Assembly: GCF_030563405.1 (NCBI RefSeq)
Contig: NZ_CP130748.1
Location: 2,356,001 to 2,420,000 of the forward strand
Source of the DNA: Vibrio sp. SNU_ST1
GTDB lineage: Bacteria; Pseudomonadota; Gammaproteobacteria; Enterobacterales; Vibrionaceae
DNA: 64,000 nt
Direction of reading: 5' to 3'
Shown here: positions 60,066 to 64,000 of the stretch, in pieces
Numbering within the stretch: position 1 is the stretch's first letter
How the letters are laid out: the number at the start of each line of letters is the position of its first letter
Position numbers and translations under genes: made by a program
The notes under the pieces: model-generated
The model's input: only the letters and a program-made list of their open reading frames with translations
What the model was told of the DNA's origin: nothing
Database searches by the model: none

Positions 60066-60096
60066 TGAAAAAAGCCAGAGCATTAAAGCTCTGGCT
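60066..60096 (-). terminator. Intrinsic terminator of the cytochrome c gene, beyond the MITE
   Basis: AGCCAGAGC pairs with GCTCTGGCT around ATTAAA. Six T follow on the minus strand. It lies about 40 bases past the end of the MITE, so the element sits inside the cytochrome transcript's 3' region. Confidence 0.78.
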
Positions 60097-60139
60097 CGAA
60101 ATTTATCATCTTGTTTAATCTGCGCTTTAAGAAGGTTTC

Positions 60140-60300
60140 ATACTAATCACAGTAAGTAAGTGGTCAGAAATAGCGTAGGAAAAAAGCTTGAGAACAAGGC
60201 TGAATTTTCGATAAGTAGTTATTCTACAATCAAAAATTCTAACGCAGTTATCGAGCGTTTTAGCAAGCTAGGGGGACCAGTTATTTACTACGATTGGTAT
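60140..60300. repeat. MITE-like palindromic repeat, copy 2 (inverted relative to copy 1)
   Basis: The reverse complement matches 24027-24188 over its whole length with about 14 differences including one indel. The ends are ATACTAATCACAGTAAG and TACTACGATTGGTAT. Its right end coincides with the stop codon of the cytochrome c gene, supplying the first base of that TAA on the coding strand's end. Confidence 0.75.
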
Positions 60301-60611
60301 TACTTAAGGCTTGCGTAGTAAGCGGCTAGATTCGCGATGTCTTCATCACTCAGCATTGAAGCTTGAGCCTGCATGACAGCGGCCAAACCGCCGGTGCGCT
60401 GGCCGTTCTTATAGGCCTTAATTGATGAAGCGATGTATTGCTCGTTTTGGCCTTTAAGGTTTGGATATCCTGGGATCATTGCGATACCGTCTGCGCCATG
60501 ACAAGCCGCACAGATTGCCGCTTTAGCTTGACCCGCAGTAATATCACCAGCCAGAGCGTTACCACTCAATAGCCCAAGTCCAAGAACTAACCCTAGTGTA
60601 ATTTTCTTCAT
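60300..60611 (-). CDS. Small periplasmic c-type cytochrome
   Basis: This cytochrome c of the c5/c553-like class has 103 residues from the ATG at 60611. It has a signal peptide ([21 protein letters not shown]), the heme motif CAACH (Cys34, Cys37, His38) and a probable axial Met in [12 protein letters not shown]. It probably ferries electrons between bc1-type complexes and terminal oxidases in the periplasm. The stop codon abuts the MITE end. An in-frame start four codons upstream is possible but fits the signal peptide less well. Confidence 0.88.
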   Translation of the reverse strand: MKKITLGLVLGLGLLSGNALAGDITAGQAKAAICAACHGADGIAMIPGYPNLKGQNEQYIASSIKAYKNGQRTGGLAAVMQAQASMLSDEDIANLAAYYASLK

Positions 60612-60669
60612 TGCATATTCCATTAATTATTTTTATTTAAGTGACGTAGAATTGTGACACAAACTTTTT

Positions 60670-62034
60670 CTACTTGCTCCAAAGCGCTTCACAATCTTGA
60701 CCTTCGTAATTTTTATCTACGAATAAGCCTAAAACAGCGATCACTCGATCGCCATCCATTAATATCGGCGTTCTACGTCTTAACCAGCTAGGTACTTGGT
60801 ATTCCTGAAAAAGCTTCTTGAGTTTTCGACTATGACCACGACCAACTGGGTGAGCCGACACTCCTTCAGGATTAAAGATCACTCGTAGGGTTCCGTTGGC
60901 TTTAGTAAGGGAAAACCGTTGTGCATCTCGGTTATTAGATGCACTACCACTCGACACCGCTTTCAAATGGATCTCACCTAAACCATCAGGCAATAATAAA
61001 TTCTCATCAATCAAAATTTCACTTTCCCAGTACGACAAATCTTTAGTGTCTTGTACCAAGTAGAGCTGATTATTAAAGCGCCTAATCTCAACATCATTCA
61101 ACACCAGCTTAGGATTGGCGTCTGCCTGAGCACAAGCCACTTCATCCCAAATAAGTTTTAGCTGCTTTTGGCTTGGCATCGGTTGATTACAATGGCTAAG
61201 CCACATTCTGATCAAACGTGCTCGTAACAAATCAGAATGCTGAGATAACGAATCAATGCTTAAGCTCTGACTGTTACTGTTACTGTTACTGTTACTGTTA
61301 CAACCTCCCAAAGCTTGTTGTAAGTGAGACTCAAGCAGTTCGTCGAGTAGCGACTCTTGTTCTGCACATAATTGAGCACTGCGACAGACCGATTCTCGAA
61401 AGCTAGGCCAGCGCTCTGTCAACGTCGGAGTGACTTGATGACGAATGAAATTTCGATCAAAGCGCAGATCCTGATTACTCTCATCTTCCACCCAAGCTAA
61501 GCCCATGCTACGTGCAGACTCTTCAATATCAACTCGAGACACTGACAGTAGAGGTCTCACAATGAACGCTTCGCCAAACGGCATCACTTTTGCCATAGAA
61601 GAGAGTCCTTTCGGCCCACTTCCACGTTTTAACGCCAACAAAAAAGTTTCAAGTTGGTCATCAATATGTTGACCCGTAATTAGAACATCACCAAAACTAA
61701 GGTGCTTCTGAAGCGAATCATAACGAGCATCTCGAGCCAGCTTTTCAACACTTTCTCCGCTGTTAATATCTAGAGATACTCGCTCGATAGCTAAAGGAAC
61801 CGATGACGCATCACACCATGTTTGGCATTGCTCAGCCCAAAGGTCAGCATTCTTACTTAGACCGTGGTGAACGTGCACCGCACAGCACTCAATGTGATGG
61901 GACTTAGCGTATTGAGAGGCAAGTTCCAACAACACTCGAGAATCGACACCACCACTGAAAGCAACGACTAACCGACGAGGTTTGAGATCGCTTTGTTGAA
62001 ATGCAGAGGTAAAAGTTTCGATTAAGTGAGTCAT
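60670..62034 (-). CDS. tilS: tRNA(Ile)-lysidine synthase TilS
   Basis: TilS modifies C34 of tRNA(Ile)(CAU) to lysidine with ATP and lysine, needed to read AUA. The 454-residue protein has the PP-loop SGGVDS (residues 27-32), the RDARYDSL helix, the DESNQDLRFDRNFIRHQ block, a tRNA-binding middle domain and the C-terminal domain (HPVGRGHSRKLKKLFQEYQVP). Between the middle and C-terminal parts, an in-frame hexanucleotide repeat encodes an Asn-Ser tract (about residues 245-255). It follows accA closely, the usual gene order. Confidence 0.95.
   Translation of the reverse strand: MTHLIETFTSAFQQSDLKPRRLVVAFSGGVDSRVLLELASQYAKSHHIECCAVHVHHGLSKNADLWAEQCQTWCDASSVPLAIERVSLDINSGESVEKLARDARYDSLQKHLSFGDVLITGQHIDDQLETFLLALKRGSGPKGLSSMAKVMPFGEAFIVRPLLSVSRVDIEESARSMGLAWVEDESNQDLRFDRNFIRHQVTPTLTERWPSFRESVCRSAQLCAEQESLLDELLESHLQQALGGCNSNSNSNSNSQSLSIDSLSQHSDLLRARLIRMWLSHCNQPMPSQKQLKLIWDEVACAQADANPKLVLNDVEIRRFNNQLYLVQDTKDLSYWESEILIDENLLLPDGLGEIHLKAVSSGSASNNRDAQRFSLTKANGTLRVIFNPEGVSAHPVGRGHSRKLKKLFQEYQVPSWLRRRTPILMDGDRVIAVLGLFVDKNYEGQDCEALWSK
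61271..61300. repeat. Hexanucleotide microsatellite in tilS (five CTGTTA units)
   Basis: Five perfect CTGTTA copies (AACAGT-type units on the coding strand) encode alternating Asn and Ser. Slippage would change length by two residues without shifting frame. Confidence 0.9.
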
Positions 62035-62084
62035 GGGGTTAAGTGAGCCGTGTGTACTAATGAGAAAGGAGAATGTTTTAATAA

Positions 62085-62114
62085 TAAAAAAGGGTTGGCA
62101 CTGAGTCCAACCCT
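62085..62114 (-). terminator. Intrinsic terminator of accA
   Basis: AGGGTTGG (62091-62098) pairs with CCAACCCT (62107-62114). Six T follow on the minus strand. Confidence 0.85.
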
Positions 62115-62165
62115 TTCATCAACTTGTTACGGAAAGCAGGTATTATACCTTGCTAAGGTCGCTTA

Positions 62166-63125
62166 TCAGCAGTAACCGTAGCTCATTAGACGCTGATAAC
62201 GACGCTCTAAAAGTGCTTCGTTATCAAATTGCTCTAGCTCTTCTAACTGCTTAACTAACATGTCTTTCATGTTCTGAGCTGTCTGTATTGGATCGCGGTG
62301 CGCGCCACCTAGAGGCTCAGGAATGATTTCATCGATAAGCTCAAGCTCTTTAAGACGAGGAGCAACTAGGCCCATCGCTTCAGCCGCTTGTGGCGCTTTA
62401 TCTGAATCACGCCATAAGATTGAAGCACAACCTTCAGGAGAGATTACTGAGTACGTCGAGTACTGAAGCATATTCACGTAGTCACCAACACCAATCGCAA
62501 GTGCACCACCAGAACCGCCTTCACCAACAACGTTACAGATAACTGGAACAGAAAGACCAGCCATCACTTTTAAGTTTTTAGCGATAGCTTCAGATTGGCC
62601 ACGTTCTTCTGCACCAACACCTGGGTATGCACCCGCTGTGTCGATGAAAGTAATGATAGGCATGTTGAAACGCTCAGCCGTTTCCATTAGGCGAAGTGCC
62701 TTGCGGTAACCTTCAGGCTTTGGCATACCAAAGTTACGGATCACTTTCTCTTTAGTCTCACGACCTTTCTGGTGACCAATAACCATAACAGGACGGCCAT
62801 TTAGACGAGCCATACCACCCACAATTGCTTTGTCGTCAGCGTAAGCGCGATCGCCCGCCATCTCTTCAAACTCTGTGAATGCATGCTCCAGATAATCTTT
62901 GGTGTAAGGACGTTGAGGGTGACGAGCAAGTTGAGCTACCTGCCATGCACCTAAGTCACTAAAGATTTTCTGTTTAAGCTCTAAGCTTTTTTTCTCTAGC
63001 TGTTCGATTTCTTTGTCTAGATCTACCGCTGTGTCACCACCGTGACGCGAAACGTCACGTAGCGCTTCGATTTTTGCTTCAAGTTCAGCGATAGGCTTTT
63101 CAAATTCTAGAAAGTTCAGGCTCAT
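62166..63125 (-). CDS. accA: Acetyl-CoA carboxylase carboxyltransferase alpha subunit
   Basis: AccA, with AccD, transfers the carboxyl group from biotin to acetyl-CoA to make malonyl-CoA, the first committed step of fatty-acid synthesis. The 319-residue protein starts [20 protein letters not shown] and has [20 protein letters not shown], the oxyanion [13 protein letters not shown] loop and the C-terminal [13 protein letters not shown]. It lies between dnaE and tilS, as in other gamma-proteobacteria. Confidence 0.97.
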   Translation of the reverse strand: MSLNFLEFEKPIAELEAKIEALRDVSRHGGDTAVDLDKEIEQLEKKSLELKQKIFSDLGAWQVAQLARHPQRPYTKDYLEHAFTEFEEMAGDRAYADDKAIVGGMARLNGRPVMVIGHQKGRETKEKVIRNFGMPKPEGYRKALRLMETAERFNMPIITFIDTAGAYPGVGAEERGQSEAIAKNLKVMAGLSVPVICNVVGEGGSGGALAIGVGDYVNMLQYSTYSVISPEGCASILWRDSDKAPQAAEAMGLVAPRLKELELIDEIIPEPLGGAHRDPIQTAQNMKDMLVKQLEELEQFDNEALLERRYQRLMSYGYC

Positions 63126-63170
63126 CTATGAATCCTTGTTGATTCAGCTCCGCGTTTACAGAGCTAAATT

Positions 63171-64000
63171 TTAGTTAAATTCGAGTTCTACTTGGCTATT
63201 TCCAAGCAGCTGTTTTAATTCGTCTAGTAATGTATCACTTGGCGTCACACGCCATTCTGTGCCCAATGTTAACCGCGCTCTAGCGTCGGCACGTTGGTAG
63301 TATACATTGACTGGGACCGTTCCGGCTCTATAAGGTTCTAAGATTTGACTAAAGCGTTCAAAAAATTGACCGTTAATTTGGGATTGCTCGATAGATATCG
63401 ACACCCCACGAGCATATTTCTCACGGGCGCTTCCTAAGTCCATGACCTCGCGCGCGGACATTTTAAGCCCACCATTGAAATCATCAAAGCTGACCTGTCC
63501 AGAAACGACCACAATTTTGTCTTTTTCGAGCAATTCTGCGTAGCGATCGAGCGCATCAGAGAACAACATCACTTCCATCCGACCCGATCGGTCATCAAGA
63601 GTCATCAAACCGATTCGAGTTCCGCGCTTCGTGGTCATTACCCTAGCAGCAATGACCAAACCTGCAATTGTTAAAGACTGATCACGACGTGTCGGTGTCG
63701 CATCTTTCAAGCGACAGCTGGTGTATTTCGCAAGTTCTTTAATGTAGGCATTCACCGGGTGACCCGTTAAATACAAACCAAGCGTTTCGCGTTCACCTTC
63801 AAGCCAAACCTTTTCAGGCCATTTAGGCACTTGAGTATACTTGTGTTCAACCTCTTCCGGAGCGTCGGTCAACACACCAAACATATCAGATTGACCGAAC
63901 GACTCAGCATGGTGATGTTGGCTTGCTGCCTTAACCGCATCTTTCAAAGATGCCATCATCGCCGCCCGGTGAGGACCTAATCTATCTAAGGCTCCAGATA
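63171..64000 (-). CDS. dnaE: DNA polymerase III alpha subunit, C-terminal part (5' end outside window)
   Basis: This is the last 276 codons of the replicative polymerase catalytic subunit, open to the window edge with the family-typical upstream residues [15 protein letters not shown]. It includes the [14 protein letters not shown] block, the OB-fold ([43 protein letters not shown]) and the C-terminal tail ending near VELEFN. Polymerase and PHP domains lie beyond the window. accA follows 45 bases downstream. Confidence 0.96.
   Translation of the reverse strand, partial: SGALDRLGPHRAAMMASLKDAVKAASQHHHAESFGQSDMFGVLTDAPEEVEHKYTQVPKWPEKVWLEGERETLGLYLTGHPVNAYIKELAKYTSCRLKDATPTRRDQSLTIAGLVIAARVMTTKRGTRIGLMTLDDRSGRMEVMLFSDALDRYAELLEKDKIVVVSGQVSFDDFNGGLKMSAREVMDLGSAREKYARGVSISIEQSQINGQFFERFSQILEPYRAGTVPVNVYYQRADARARLTLGTEWRVTPSDTLLDELKQLLGNSQVELEFN

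Overview
This window is a stretch of the larger chromosome of a Vibrio, most likely a marine species of the Splendidus or Harveyi type. The evidence is the htpG/toxR/toxS cluster, Vibrio-type families (DUF2956, DUF2066, TIGR03503), two flagellin genes with sigma-28 promoters, and gene order broadly shared with enteric bacteria (yffB-dapE-ypfN, bamC-dapA-gcvR-bcp, perM-bepA-arsC, gmhA-yafJ-fadE, dnaQ-rnhA-yafS-gloB-mltD). Both window edges cut a gene: htpG loses its 3' end at base 1 and dnaE its 5' end at base 64000. I see no rRNA, tRNA, CRISPR array, prophage, transposase gene or defence island.

Layout. 1-3.5 kb: htpG with a sigma-32 promoter, divergent from toxRS. 3.5-7 kb: a Cys-type SelT/W/H protein, yfcE, and a tightly overlapping minus-strand operon of two DUF1538 membrane proteins, a PII-like protein and a CBS-domain protein. 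This operon is the best candidate for an undescribed system. 7-12 kb: yfcH, a short-chain dehydrogenase, cnoX, qmcA-nfeD and cueR. 12-15 kb: a small secreted peptide gene behind a possible RBS-sequestering hairpin, an unknown lipoprotein and a porin. 15-24 kb: ligA, zipA, cysZ, cysK, then the phosphotransferase genes ptsH-ptsI-crr. 24-30 kb: a palindromic MITE-like repeat, two flagellins, a DyP peroxidase, yfeZ, DUF2956, DUF4156 and a winged-helix protein. 30-36 kb: yffB, dapE, an M15 peptidase, ypfN, bamC, dapA, gcvR, bcp. 36-43 kb: an AT-rich accessory gene, perM with a TusA-like protein, bepA, arsC, wrbA, DUF2069, DUF2066. 43-48 kb: the nucleotide block uraA, upp, purM, purN with PurR-type operators, then yafJ. 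48-52 kb: gmhA, a second kind of repeat element, and fadE with a FadR-type operator. 52-64 kb: TIGR03503, dnaQ, rnhA, yafS, gloB, mltD, a Yip1 protein, yafD, glnB, a second inverted copy of the MITE flush against a cytochrome c stop codon, tilS with a hexanucleotide repeat, accA and dnaE.

Functional themes. Envelope biogenesis is prominent: BamC, BepA, MltD, ZipA and GmhA, with ToxRS as envelope sensor. Lysine and cell-wall precursor supply (DapE, DapA), sulfur assimilation (CysZ, CysK), sugar uptake control (HPr, EI, EIIA-Glc), purine and pyrimidine salvage, and replication functions (LigA, DnaQ, RNase HI, DnaE) are also here. Most transcription units end in clear intrinsic terminators, many shared by convergent genes. 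Two PII-family proteins are present: canonical GlnB with the Tyr51 T-loop, and the divergent PII-like protein in the DUF1538 operon.
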